NCBI RefSeq assembly: GCF_016595795.1
Contig: NZ_JAENHN010000059.1
Coordinates: forward strand, 186,001 to 250,000
From: Clostridium yunnanense
Lineage (GTDB): Bacteria > Bacillota > Clostridia > Clostridiales > Clostridiaceae
DNA length: 64,000 bases
Reading direction: 5' to 3'
Shown: positions 18,229-27,061 of the stretch, one piece after another
How the letters are laid out: every line of letters begins with the position of its first letter
Position numbering within the stretch: the stretch's first letter is position 1
The notes under the pieces: generated by a model
Database searches by the model: none
What the model was told of the DNA's origin: nothing
What the model saw: only the letters and a program-made list of their open reading frames with translations
Translations under genes and position numbers: made by a program

Positions 18229-19198
18229 AAAAATAATAATACCTAAAAGAATAATTGGGATATTTATTTTCTTAATTATATTAGTTTTTATTTCTGTTCT
18301 AGTAGAAAGGACAAAGAAGTCTGAAGGAATAGAATTTGTAATAGGGATGTCTCAAGCAAATTTGACTGAACCCTGGCGAATATCCATGAACGAGGAAATA
18401 ATAAATGAAGCAAAAAAGTACAGCAATTTAAAAATAATTTATAAGGATGCTGGAGGAGATTCAGAAAGACAGAAAAAAGATATACAAGAACTATCAGATT
18501 ATGGAGTTGATTTGTTAATAGTGGCAATAGATGATTCGAAAAGGTTGACACCTTTAGTATCAGAAACATATAAAAGAATTCCTGTCATAGTTTTAGATAG
18601 GCCAGTTGAGAGCGCAGACTATACTTTGTATATCGGTCCAGACAATGAATCAATAGGTATACAAGCTGGTAAACTTGTGGTGGATCTAATTGGTAATAAA
18701 CAAGGTAAGGTTATTGAAGTGCAAGGTATGCTTAATTCACCTCCAGTGATTGAAAGAAGTAAAGGGTTCAAAGAAGTATTGAAAGATCACAAAAATATAG
18801 AAATCTCTAGGACTGTTATAGGTGAGTGGCAAAGAGATGAAACTGAAGATAAAGTTTCTGAAATACTTGCAGAAGAAAAAGATATTGATGTTATATTTGC
18901 TCACAATGATTACATGGCACTTGGTGCCTATAGAGCAGCTTATAAATTAGGACTTAAAAATATTAAAGTAATTGGAGTAGATGGACTTCTAGGTGCCAAT
19001 GGTGGCCTTGACTTAGTGGATAAAGGAATTCTTCAGGGAACCTTTACTTGCGAGACAGGTGGTAAGGAAGCTGTAAAATATGCTATTGAAATATTAAACA
19101 AAAAGCAAAGTATTCCTAAAGAAATAATACTCGGCAGTGATAAGATAACAAAGGAAAATTTAAATAAGTATCTTAGCAATATGGAGTTTCTTAATTAA
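18221..19198 (+). CDS. Membrane-anchored sugar-binding sensor protein
   Basis: 325 residues. The N-terminal membrane segment (about 11-30) has no lipobox, then comes a type I periplasmic binding fold of the ribose/galactose class (FVIGMSQANLTEPWR, DLLIVAIDD, IPVIVLDRP, IFAHNDYMALGA, VIGVDG). A GTG at 18215 is only 2 nt from GGGGAGG, so the TTG at 18221, which overlaps the regulator stop codon, is the better start. It is coupled to a YesN-type regulator, the arrangement of three-component sugar sensing in clostridia (XylFII-LytS-YesN of C. beijerinckii), so it probably senses ligand and signals to the kinase rather than feeding the importer. Confidence 0.82.
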   Translation: MDRKIIIPKRIIGIFIFLIILVFISVLVERTKKSEGIEFVIGMSQANLTEPWRISMNEEIINEAKKYSNLKIIYKDAGGDSERQKKDIQELSDYGVDLLIVAIDDSKRLTPLVSETYKRIPVIVLDRPVESADYTLYIGPDNESIGIQAGKLVVDLIGNKQGKVIEVQGMLNSPPVIERSKGFKEVLKDHKNIEISRTVIGEWQRDETEDKVSEILAEEKDIDVIFAHNDYMALGAYRAAYKLGLKNIKVIGVDGLLGANGGLDLVDKGILQGTFTCETGGKEAVKYAIEILNKKQSIPKEIILGSDKITKENLNKYLSNMEFLN

Positions 19199-19227
19199 GA
19201 GAGCACTAAGCAGCTTCACACTAATTT

Positions 19228-19448
19228 TAAATATTGTGGTTGAAATTAAGTGGTTATGCATCCGATGCTTTAATGAGCTTACGCAAAGAATTAATATGAT
19301 TTTGTCATATTCCATGGCTAAAACTGTAAACTCACTACGTTCGAACAGTACAGTTTTTAAACGCCATTCCATCTGAAAAAATCATTTAATTCTAATAGCT
19401 CACTCATAGAGCATCTACCGCATAACCACTTAATTTCAATAATATCAT
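19228..19448. repeat. Family A palindromic element, large copy
   Basis: About 220 bp bounded by inverted ends: GTTGAAATTAAGTGGTTATG at 19239-19258 and its inverse ending near 19440, with ATATTG and AATAT outside. An inner hairpin (AAACTGTAAACTCAC...GTACAGTTTT) sits near 19320-19358. Its left half is the reverse complement of 1215-1313. It has no coding capacity, so it resembles a MITE or a REP-like element. Confidence 0.75.
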
Positions 19449-19483
19449 TAAATGTGTCTAAACAATAAAGACCAAGCATTCAT

Positions 19484-19536
19484 GAGAAAAGCTCTCTATT
19501 TATGCAGGGTCTTTGATTTTATAGAGCTTTTTTGTT
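19484..19536 (+). terminator. Likely terminator after the sensor-protein gene
   Basis: AAAAGCTCT pairs with AGAGCTTTTTT across about 27 nt. An overlapping AAAGACC / GGTCTTT pair lies in the same stretch. The T-run ends at about 19535. Confidence 0.55.
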
Positions 19537-19717
19537 GGGTAGGAAAATGTAAAGGTTTAAACTTAGTTATACCTAGTAATTTCAGCTGTTTATGATGAGT
19601 TTTTATTGAATACAGTAATAAGTAAAACTTATTGGACGGTAAGATTTCTCATTTCATTTGGAAAGGTAGATGCATATAAAAATCGCTTCATAAACTTCTT
19701 TATTCAGTACAAATAGT

Positions 19718-19769
19718 ATACAAAATTGCTGATTAATGCAAATACAAAAATTAGGAGACATTATATAAT
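19718..19769 (+). promoter_or_regulatory. Activator-type promoter and candidate regulator sites before the binding-protein gene
   Basis: A perfect TATAAT stands at 19764-19769, but the expected -35 position (about 19741-19746, AATACA) bears no resemblance to TTGACA, as in activator-dependent promoters. Direct repeats ATACAAAATT (19718) and ATACAAAAATT (19742), 24 bp apart, lie just upstream, the second overlapping the -35 position. They are candidate binding sites for the YesN-type regulator at 17017. Confidence 0.45.
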
Positions 19770-19807
19770 AAACTTGTAAATGATTACAAAGTAATGGGGG
19801 AATAGTT

Positions 19808-20812
19808 ATGAAATTAAAAAAATTAGTAGCACTAGCATTAACTTTAGCTTTGACAGCAACAGTAGCAATCGGTTGTGGAAGCTCTAGCACAAATAATTCA
19901 GGTGGAGATAAAAGTGCAAATACAACTACCAAAAAGTTAGTTTTGGGATTTTCACAAATAGGAGCAGAAAGTGGCTGGAGAACTGCTGAAACCAACTCAA
20001 TCAAGGAAATACCTAATCTTGACTCAAATGTTGAACTCAAATTTTCTGATGCACAGCAAAAGCAAGAAAATCAGATAAAGGCTTTAAGATCCTTTATAGC
20101 TCAAAAGGTTGACGTAATTGCTTTAGCACCAGTAGTTGAAACAGGTTGGGATACTGTTTTTAAAGAAGCAAAAGATGCAAAGATTCCAATTATATTAGTT
20201 GATAGAGGTGTTAAGGTTAGTGATGATTCCTTATATTCAACTTTTATAGGCTCAGACTTTATTGCAGAAGGTAAGAGTGCAGGTAAAATATTGACTGACA
20301 AGTTTGGAAAGGATGCAAAGTTAAATATAGTTGAGCTTCAAGGAACAGTAGGAGCAAGTGCTGCAAATGACAGACAAAAAGGCTTTGCAGATTACATTAA
20401 GGACTATCCAGGATATAAAGTTATAAAATCACAATCTGGTGATTTTAGCCGTGCTAAAGGTAAAGAAGTTATGGAAGCTTTCTTAAAGTCAGAAGGTAAA
20501 AATATTCAAGCAGTTTATGCACATAATGACGATATGGCAATGGGAGCTATTCAAGCTATAGAAGAATATGGACTTAAGCCAGGCGTAGACGTTGCTATAG
20601 TTTCTATAGATGGTATTAAGGATGCTTTCCAAGCTGTAGCAGATAGAAAGAGTACAGGTGTTGTTGAGTGTAATCCGCTTCTAGGGCCTCAAATATTACA
20701 AGCTGCAAAAGACTTAGCTGCAGGTAAGACAGTAGATAAATGGATAAAATCCAATGAAGGTGTTTTTGTAGGAGATCAAGCTAAAAAAGAACTTCCAAAT
20801 AGAAAGTATTAG
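19808..20812 (+). CDS. Sugar-binding lipoprotein, YtfQ (galactofuranose) type
   Basis: 334 residues. It has a lipoprotein signal with lipobox AIGC, modified Cys at 23, and a Ser/Asn-rich linker to about 42. The mature start, LGFSQIGAESGWRTAETNSI, is the hallmark of E. coli YtfQ, which binds galactofuranose. Other fold motifs are VDVIALAPV, IPIILVDRG, AVYAHNDDMAMGA and VAIVSIDG. It is separate from the rest of the importer by 436 bp of palindromic DNA, an arrangement that would let it be made in excess over the membrane parts. Specificity is inferred from the motif and remains to be proven. Confidence 0.88.
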   Translation: MKLKKLVALALTLALTATVAIGCGSSSTNNSGGDKSANTTTKKLVLGFSQIGAESGWRTAETNSIKEIPNLDSNVELKFSDAQQKQENQIKALRSFIAQKVDVIALAPVVETGWDTVFKEAKDAKIPIILVDRGVKVSDDSLYSTFIGSDFIAEGKSAGKILTDKFGKDAKLNIVELQGTVGASAANDRQKGFADYIKDYPGYKVIKSQSGDFSRAKGKEVMEAFLKSEGKNIQAVYAHNDDMAMGAIQAIEEYGLKPGVDVAIVSIDGIKDAFQAVADRKSTGVVECNPLLGPQILQAAKDLAAGKTVDKWIKSNEGVFVGDQAKKELPNRKY

Positions 20813-20818
20813 GACTTT

Positions 20819-20846
20819 TAAAGCTTAAGTTGAGTTTAAGCTTAGA
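20819..20846 (+). terminator. Hairpin after the binding-protein gene (mRNA stabiliser or partial terminator)
   Basis: TAAGCTTAA-type sequence pairs with TTTAAGCTTA across a short loop. There is no T-run, so it more likely protects the 3' end of the binding-protein message than ends transcription. Confidence 0.45.
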
Positions 20847-20849
20847 AAA

Positions 20850-20999
20850 TATGTTGAAATTGAGGTGTCAGTTATCTGATACTTTAATTTCAACAATAAT
20901 ATTAAACATAGAGCATGTTAACAGTGCCCCCCTTGAAATTGAGGATAGTTCCAGATAATGTTTTGTATTTTGTTGAGAACACCTCAATTTCAATAATAT
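20850..20999. repeat. Family A-like palindromic element
   Basis: About 150 bp with inverted ends TGTTGAAATTGAGGTGT and ACACCTCAATTTCAATAATA, like the ends of the element at 19228-19448. Internal copies TTTCAACAATAATATTAAA and CCTTGAAATTGAGGATAG suggest two nested units. Confidence 0.65.
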
Positions 21000-21027
21000 A
21001 TAGGTGATTTTAGTATAAGATAGATTG

Positions 21028-21124
21028 ATATATAAGTTCTGTTTGATCTTATTCATAAATTAATAACCTAAAGGATCCTTCTTCAATACTTTTATGAATA
21101 ACACTCTTTAGAACTTATATATTC
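21028..21124. repeat. Inverted-repeat element between binding-protein and ATPase genes
   Basis: About 97 bp with ends ATATATAAGTTCT and AGAACTTATATAT and an inner pair TTATTCATAAA / TTTATGAATAA. It forms one long imperfect hairpin. Together with the preceding repeats it fills most of the 20813-21248 gap. No gene is seen there. Confidence 0.65.
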
Positions 21125-21248
21125 TTTAAATAGGAACGTATTAAGATTTATATTTATTATTCAACAAAATTGTTTTGATATTTTAGGTATCATTTGTAGA
21201 TATATGGTCAGAATTTTATATTCTTTATTTTAAAAGGAGGGGAGATAT

Positions 21249-22784
21249 ATGGCAGGAGATGGTGTAGTTCTAAGTATGAAGGGAATAAGTAAATCCTTTC
21301 CTGGAGTTAAAGCTCTTTCAAAGGTTGATTTTCAGCTTAGAAAGGGCGAGATTCATGCACTGATGGGTGAAAACGGTGCTGGCAAGTCTACACTAATAAA
21401 GGTTCTTACAGGAGTTTATGAGATAGATGAAGGAAGTATAACTTTAAACGGTAATGATATTAAGATTACATCAACTTATGATGCTCAGCAACATGGAATA
21501 AGTACTGTTTATCAAGAAATCAATCTTTGTCCTAACCTAACTGTAGCAGAAAATATTTATATTGGTAGACAGCCTATGAAGGCAGGAAGTATTGATTGGA
21601 AGGAAATAAATAAAAATGCAGAAAAGTTGTTAAGTGAAAGACTTAACCTAAATATAGATGTTAAAAGAATGCTCTCATCTTATTCGGTGGCAGTGCAACA
21701 AATGATTGCCATAGCCAGAGCGGTGGATATATCAAGGGGAATACTTATACTTGACGAACCTACTTCAAGCCTTGACAGTAGCGAAGTTGAGAGACTGTTT
21801 AGTATTATGAGAAAGCTTAAGAATGAGGGAATGTCTATTATATTTGTTACTCATTTTTTAGACCAGGTATATGGTATATCAGATAAGATAACTGTACTTA
21901 GAAACGGTCACATGGTAGGAAGTTATGATGCTGACAAGCTTTCTAGACTAGAGCTTGTATCTAAGATGATTGGGAAAAATATAGATGAGGTTAAAGCTCT
22001 GAGTAGTTCAAATAAAAAGGAAGAGAAGAAGTTTGCTGATGGTAATTTAATAAGTACCTCTGCATTTGGGCGAGTAGGAAGCATAGAACCTTTTGATATT
22101 GAGATTAAAAGAGGAGAAGTTTTAGGACTTGCTGGACTTTTAGGAGCAGGTAGAAGTGAATGCGCTAGGTTGATATTTGGAATAGATAAGGCTGACCACG
22201 GAAACATCAAAATAAGAGGAAAGGAGTATTCTTATATATATCCCCAAAGAGCTATTGAAGAAGGTTTTGGTTTTTGTCCAGAGGATAGGAAGGTTGAAGG
22301 AATAGTAGCACAGCTCACCATACGAGAAAATATAATTTTAGCTCTTCAGTCAAAACGTGGAGTTTTTAAATATATTCCTATGAAACAGCAGCAAGAAATT
22401 GCACAGAAATATATTGATATGTTAGATATAAAGACACCAAGTATGGAACAAAGAATTGATAATCTTAGTGGTGGAAATCAACAAAAGGTTATCTTGGCTA
22501 GATGGCTTGCAACAAATCCGGAGTTATTAATACTTGATGAACCTACAAGAGGAATTGATGTTGGTGCTAAGAGTGAAATAATGAAGCTTGTGCTTGATTT
22601 AGCTAGTGAAGGTGTAACCATAATATTTATATCTTCAGAGCTTTCTGAAATAGTAAAGTGCTGTGATAGAATATTGATTTTGAGAGATAGAAATATTATA
22701 GGAGAACTAAAAGGAGAGGAATTAGAGGAATCTAATATAATGACAACAATAGCAAAAGGAGGATTAAGCGGTGGAGAAGCTTAA
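21249..22784 (+). CDS. Sugar ABC importer ATPase, YtfR/RbsA/MglA type (two ATPase domains)
   Basis: 511 residues. The first domain has Walker A GENGAGKST at 40-48, signature YSVAVQQMIAIARA and Walker B LILDEPTSSLD. The second domain has the degenerate P-loop GLLGAGRSE normal for this family, an intact signature LSGGNQQK and DEPTRGIDVG. This duplicated ATPase is standard for the carbohydrate uptake CUT2 class. AAAGGAGGGG precedes the ATG. It overlaps the next permease gene by 14 bp. With 19808, 22771 and 23795 it makes a complete importer for a hexose or galactofuranose-like sugar. Confidence 0.93.
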   Translation: MAGDGVVLSMKGISKSFPGVKALSKVDFQLRKGEIHALMGENGAGKSTLIKVLTGVYEIDEGSITLNGNDIKITSTYDAQQHGISTVYQEINLCPNLTVAENIYIGRQPMKAGSIDWKEINKNAEKLLSERLNLNIDVKRMLSSYSVAVQQMIAIARAVDISRGILILDEPTSSLDSSEVERLFSIMRKLKNEGMSIIFVTHFLDQVYGISDKITVLRNGHMVGSYDADKLSRLELVSKMIGKNIDEVKALSSSNKKEEKKFADGNLISTSAFGRVGSIEPFDIEIKRGEVLGLAGLLGAGRSECARLIFGIDKADHGNIKIRGKEYSYIYPQRAIEEGFGFCPEDRKVEGIVAQLTIRENIILALQSKRGVFKYIPMKQQQEIAQKYIDMLDIKTPSMEQRIDNLSGGNQQKVILARWLATNPELLILDEPTRGIDVGAKSEIMKLVLDLASEGVTIIFISSELSEIVKCCDRILILRDRNIIGELKGEELEESNIMTTIAKGGLSGGEA

Positions 22785-23814
22785 ATATAGAGATCAATTG
22801 AAAAAGATCTATCATTCTTCTATTTTTTGGCCACTGGTATGTCTTATAGGAATTCTTCTTTTTAATCTAATAATGAGACCTGGATTTCTTGGCTTAGAGA
22901 TAAAAGATGGACACTTATTTGGAAGTCTTGTTGATATATTGAATAGAGCTACACCATTAATTCTTTTGTCTCTGGGGATGACAATAGTTATTGCAACACA
23001 AGGCATAGATATCTCCGTAGGATCTATAATTGCTATAAGCGGAGCGGTTGCAGCTACAATTATAGTTTATAGTGGAAATACTTTTCTTGCTATTGTTGTG
23101 GGAATAGCTGCAGGTCTAATTTGTGGAATGTGGAATGGAATGCTGGTGTCCTATATAGGGGTTCAGCCTATGGTGGGTACCCTTATACTATATATCGTAG
23201 GAAGAGGTATTGCTCAATTAATAACTAAGGGGCAGATATTAACTTTTACTAACAAGTCTTTTACTTTTATAGGTACAGGGTATTTGTTCCTTCCTGTGTC
23301 AGTTTATATTACTATAGCAGTGATATTAATTATATATTTACTTATGAGAAGAACTGCCTTAGGTTTATTTGTAGAAGCTGTAGGTATTAACAGCACCTCT
23401 AGTAGATACTCAGGTATAAATTCTAAAAAAGTAAAGTTCATTCTTTATGTAATAACAGGTGCATTAGCAGGCCTAGCAGGAATAATTATATGCTCAAATA
23501 TAAAGAGTGCAGATGCAAACAATGCAGGACTTTGGATGGAACTTGACGCTATATTAGCTACAGTTATTGGCGGTACTTCAATGAATGGCGGAAGATTTTA
23601 TCTAGGTGGAACTGTAGTTGGAGCGCTATTTATTCAGACTTTGACCACTACAATTTACAGTATGGGTGTGCCACCTGAAACAACTCTTGTTGTAAAAGCA
23701 ATAGTAGTCATAGTAGTGTGTCTTATCCAAAATGAAGAGTTTAGAAAGCTTATTCTGAAGTTTACTAGCAGTAAGGGAAGGAGGCTAAAGGAATATGAGA
23801 AAGAAAGCTGTTAA
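22771..23814 (+). CDS. Sugar ABC importer permease, YtfT type
   Basis: 347 residues with eight to ten membrane segments. The CUT2 permease signatures GMTIVIATQGIDISVGSI and GGTSMNGG are present. The start is GTG at 22771 with AAAGGAGG 8 nt upstream, inside the ATPase gene. It overlaps the next permease gene by 20 bp. Two different permeases in tandem is the YtfT-YjfF arrangement and differs from ribose systems, which use one. Confidence 0.92.
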   Translation: MEKLKYRDQLKKIYHSSIFWPLVCLIGILLFNLIMRPGFLGLEIKDGHLFGSLVDILNRATPLILLSLGMTIVIATQGIDISVGSIIAISGAVAATIIVYSGNTFLAIVVGIAAGLICGMWNGMLVSYIGVQPMVGTLILYIVGRGIAQLITKGQILTFTNKSFTFIGTGYLFLPVSVYITIAVILIIYLLMRRTALGLFVEAVGINSTSSRYSGINSKKVKFILYVITGALAGLAGIIICSNIKSADANNAGLWMELDAILATVIGGTSMNGGRFYLGGTVVGALFIQTLTTTIYSMGVPPETTLVVKAIVVIVVCLIQNEEFRKLILKFTSSKGRRLKEYEKESC

Positions 23815-24799
23815 TTTTGCAAGGTTAAAACCAAATCAAGGGAATGCCTCGATATATGCAACTATAGCATTGTTTATATTGCTTTTTGTAGCTGGCGGTA
23901 TAAAGTATGATAATTTCTTTAGTGTCCAAGTTTTTTCAAATCTTTTAATTGATAATTCATATTTGATTGCGCTAACAATTGGGGAGACTTTTACAATATT
24001 AACAGGAGGAATAGATCTTTCTGTAGGTGCAATGGTTGCTTTTGTAAGTATGATTACTGGAGCTCTACTTCAAAAGGGCGTTAATCCAATTTTAGTAATG
24101 ATGTTTGTGTTATTTGTTGGAATTGTTATAGGAACTACACAAGGATATTTAATACAAAGGTTTAAGCTTCATCCTTGGATCATAACTTTGGCTGGTATGT
24201 TCTTTGCTAGAGGTGCAGCTTACCTAATAAGTGTAGATTCTATTAGTATAAACAATCCTATGTTTTCTGGCATTGCCTCATTTAGAATACATCTTGGACA
24301 AAATGCTTTTGTTTCTATAAATGTTATTGTGAGTTTACTTTTAGTAGTTGCTGCAATATATATACTAAAGTACACTAAGTTTGGAAGAAATATATATGCT
24401 ATAGGAGGAAGTGAAAATTCTGCTATACTTATGGGACTTCCTGTAGCTAAAACAAAGATTTTAGTATACACTTTCTCAGGTTTTTGCTCAGCTCTTGGAG
24501 GTTTATTATATACTATTTATACTTCTTCAGGATATGGACTTCATTGCAATGGAACTGAGATGGATGCAATAGCTGCCAGTGTTATAGGTGGAGTAATCTT
24601 AACTGGAGGCTTTGGTTCTGCCATAGGTCCGCTATTTGGTGTCTTGACCACTGGAGTAATCCAAAATCTTATAATTTTCGATGGCACCCTAAATTCTTGG
24701 TGGACCAAAATAGCAGTTGGAATGTTACTATTTATATTCATAGCCCTTCAAAGGTTTATAGTGATAAAAAATGAGAAGAGAAAGACAGTTGTTACATGA
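23795..24799 (+). CDS. Sugar ABC importer permease, YjfF type
   Basis: 334 residues with about nine membrane segments. It carries the CUT2 motif IGETFTILTGGIDLSVGA and a C-terminal GGVILTGGFGSAIGPLFG. AAGGAGG precedes the ATG, which lies inside the previous gene. It forms the second half of the heterodimeric channel with 22771-23814. It is the last transporter gene; a palindromic repeat and a terminator follow before the kinase gene. Confidence 0.92.
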   Translation: MRKKAVNFARLKPNQGNASIYATIALFILLFVAGGIKYDNFFSVQVFSNLLIDNSYLIALTIGETFTILTGGIDLSVGAMVAFVSMITGALLQKGVNPILVMMFVLFVGIVIGTTQGYLIQRFKLHPWIITLAGMFFARGAAYLISVDSISINNPMFSGIASFRIHLGQNAFVSINVIVSLLLVVAAIYILKYTKFGRNIYAIGGSENSAILMGLPVAKTKILVYTFSGFCSALGGLLYTIYTSSGYGLHCNGTEMDAIAASVIGGVILTGGFGSAIGPLFGVLTTGVIQNLIIFDGTLNSWWTKIAVGMLLFIFIALQRFIVIKNEKRKTVVT

Positions 24800-24805
24800 A
24801 AATAT

Positions 24806-24905
24806 GGATGAATCACTTCGTAATAAAATTTATTGTTTTTAAATTCTCTCACCATAAACCGTGAAGGTTTCAAAAAATAATTTTCTGTTCGAGGGGGTTA
24901 TCTTT
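24806..24905. repeat. Palindromic repeat, family B, copy 4
   Basis: Ends GATGAATCACTTCGTAATAA and TCGAGGGGGTTATC, with inner ATTCTCTCACCATAAACC / GTGAAGGTTTCAAAAA. It is the same layout as 29335-29432. The ends are more worn than in copies 2 and 3. Confidence 0.65.
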
Positions 24906-24906
24906 A

Positions 24907-24945
24907 CATCAGGCTTATTTAAAAAATGGCCTGATTTTTTATTTA
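24907..24945 (+). terminator. Intrinsic terminator of the importer operon
   Basis: ATCAGGC pairs with GCCTGAT over a 13-nt A/T loop, followed by TTTTTTA. Confidence 0.8.
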
Positions 24946-25052
24946 CTGGGAAATATTGTAAAATAATCAGAAGTTGGATATGATTATATTAGATTTGAAT
25001 TATAGTTGTTAGTTAGAAAATAAAATACATATTATTTTGAATTGGGTGATTT

Positions 25053-26837
25053 ATGTTGAAAAATTCCATATCTACATTCTTTAATAGCAGCATAAGAAAC
25101 AAGCTTATGCTTTATTTTATTTTAGTCATTTTATTGCCTGTTATAACAATAACTACTGTAAGTAATTTGATATATAATAACTCAATAAGTGATGTTCAAA
25201 ATGTTAATACTGATGAGATGATTCAGCAGATAAGTACCAACGTAGATTTTTATATGAAAAACATGGAGAATATCATCAATACTTTATCTTTAGATCCCAG
25301 AGTAGTAAGTTTTTTAAACAGCAAGGAATTAAGTAATGGTAAAAATACTGAAGCAATGGAGTATGATGTCACAAAGGCAATAATGGGATTTACTCCTTTT
25401 CATCCTGAAATTGTTGGTATTATGGTTGTAAATAAAAATGATCTTTATGTAAGCGACATAATGTATAGAATATCTAGAGACCCGCTTATAAATGAAAAAT
25501 GGTATATGGAAGCAGCAGATCATCCAAATAAAATTCAACTTTTCAGCAAGCCAATAGGAAGAAATATAAACAATGTATTTCAGTATTGTGCTGATGATGT
25601 AGTGTCGATGAGTAAAGCTATTATTGATGATAAAACAGGTAAATGTCTAGGTATTATACTAATTGATATTAAGCTGGATATAATCAAAAGTGTAATTGAA
25701 AGCGTTAAACCTGGTAAAACAGGGTTTGTGTATATTGTAGATTCTAATAATGAGATAGTATATACGCCAGTAAATGAAGTTGTATATAGGATAAAGGATC
25801 AGTGGGTAAAAAATTTAAAAAACAATATAATGGTTAAGAACATAAATAATAAAGACTATAAAATTATGTGCAAGGGATCTGAATACACCCAGTGGAAGAC
25901 TGTAGGAGTATTTCCTTTAGATGAGAGTACAAAAACGTTAAGATATATTAAATATTATTCTTTGGCTGTAGCAATACTGACCATTGTGCTTGCAGCAATA
26001 CTTGCAATGATATTTACTCGTTCTATAGTGAATCCTATTACTAAATTAAGAAAGCTTATGAAAAGAACTGAGGAAGGGGACCTTAATGTATTTTTTAGAA
26101 GTAAATATGGTGATGAAATAGGTGAACTCGGAAATTCTTTTAACAATATGATTGAAGAGATAAAAAATTTAATACACTTGGTGCAAGCAGAAGAAAAGAG
26201 TAAAAGGAAAGCTGAAATAAGTATACTTCAAGCCCAGATAAAACCACATTTCTTATATAATACTTTAGATACAATTCAATGGATGGCTGAAGAACATGAT
26301 GCACAGGATATTATCGAGGTAGTAAATGCACTTACTACTCTCTTAAGAATAGGGCTTAGCAAGGGTAATGAGATAGTTACTGTTAGAGATGAAATAATGC
26401 ATATAGAAAGCTACCTTATTATCCAGAAAGTTAGATATGAGGATAAGCTAGACTATGAGATAAAGATTCAAGAGGATATGATGAACTTTGAAGTGACTAA
26501 GCTTATATTGCAGCCTATAGTAGAAAATGCAATATATCATGGTATAAAAGAAAAAAGGGGAAAGGGAAAAATATTAATTGAAGGTGAGATTGTTGATAAA
26601 AAGCTTTGCTTCACGATAACTGATAATGGAGCAGGCATGAGCGAGGAGAGGATGAAGAAGTTAAATAAAGTACTTCACGGTAAAAATCCTGGAGAAATTA
26701 AACTAGGCTTTGGAGTATATAATGTTAATGAAAGAATAAGATTATCATATGGAGAGGAATTTGGTCTTGAGTTTCAAAGTACTGAGAATATTGGAACTAA
26801 GGTAAAGGTGTGGCATCCTTTAATAACTGGAGTATAA
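25053..26837 (+). CDS. YesM/LytS-type sensor histidine kinase
   Basis: 594 residues. A membrane segment (about 19-40), an extracellular sensor domain of about 260 residues and a second membrane segment (about 300-322) are followed by HAMP (to about 375). The His_kinase domain has phospho-acceptor His399 in QIKPHFLYNTLDTIQWM, and the ATPase domain has VENAIYHGIKEK, DNGAGM and GFGVYNVNERI. No regulator gene adjoins it. The YesN-type regulator at 17017 is the natural partner because both lie at the edges of the same sugar import locus. It could receive input from the anchored sensor protein at 18221. Confidence 0.9.
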   Translation: MLKNSISTFFNSSIRNKLMLYFILVILLPVITITTVSNLIYNNSISDVQNVNTDEMIQQISTNVDFYMKNMENIINTLSLDPRVVSFLNSKELSNGKNTEAMEYDVTKAIMGFTPFHPEIVGIMVVNKNDLYVSDIMYRISRDPLINEKWYMEAADHPNKIQLFSKPIGRNINNVFQYCADDVVSMSKAIIDDKTGKCLGIILIDIKLDIIKSVIESVKPGKTGFVYIVDSNNEIVYTPVNEVVYRIKDQWVKNLKNNIMVKNINNKDYKIMCKGSEYTQWKTVGVFPLDESTKTLRYIKYYSLAVAILTIVLAAILAMIFTRSIVNPITKLRKLMKRTEEGDLNVFFRSKYGDEIGELGNSFNNMIEEIKNLIHLVQAEEKSKRKAEISILQAQIKPHFLYNTLDTIQWMAEEHDAQDIIEVVNALTTLLRIGLSKGNEIVTVRDEIMHIESYLIIQKVRYEDKLDYEIKIQEDMMNFEVTKLILQPIVENAIYHGIKEKRGKGKILIEGEIVDKKLCFTITDNGAGMSEERMKKLNKVLHGKNPGEIKLGFGVYNVNERIRLSYGEEFGLEFQSTENIGTKVKVWHPLITGV

Positions 26838-26878
26838 AATTTTTAGAGAATCCATGCTGAAATTTTATTGACTTCTAG

Positions 26879-26905
26879 TATACTCTAGGGAGTATAGTTT
26901 TTATA
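26879..26905 (+). terminator. Intrinsic terminator after the kinase gene
   Basis: TATACTC pairs with GAGTATA over loop TAGG, then GTTTTTAT. Confidence 0.6.
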
Positions 26906-26928
26906 TGAATGTAAAGCTTTAGATTTTT

Positions 26929-27030
26929 TACTGTATAGACCAGTTATATAAAAATATAAAAAAATTATGTCTGTTAAACCTAGATAATTCAGTATTTTTA
27001 GAAGCTTTTATGGTCGTACAGTAAAAATAA
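26929..27030. repeat. Inverted-repeat element before the aldo/keto reductase gene
   Basis: About 100 bp bounded by TTTTACTGTATAGACC and GGTCGTACAGTAAAA. It contains the TAAACCTAG...TTCA block also found near 13200 and 19565. It ends about 30 bp before the start codon of the reductase. Confidence 0.55.
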
Positions 27031-27061
27031 TATTCAATAAGGTGTTGGAGGTAATGATTTT

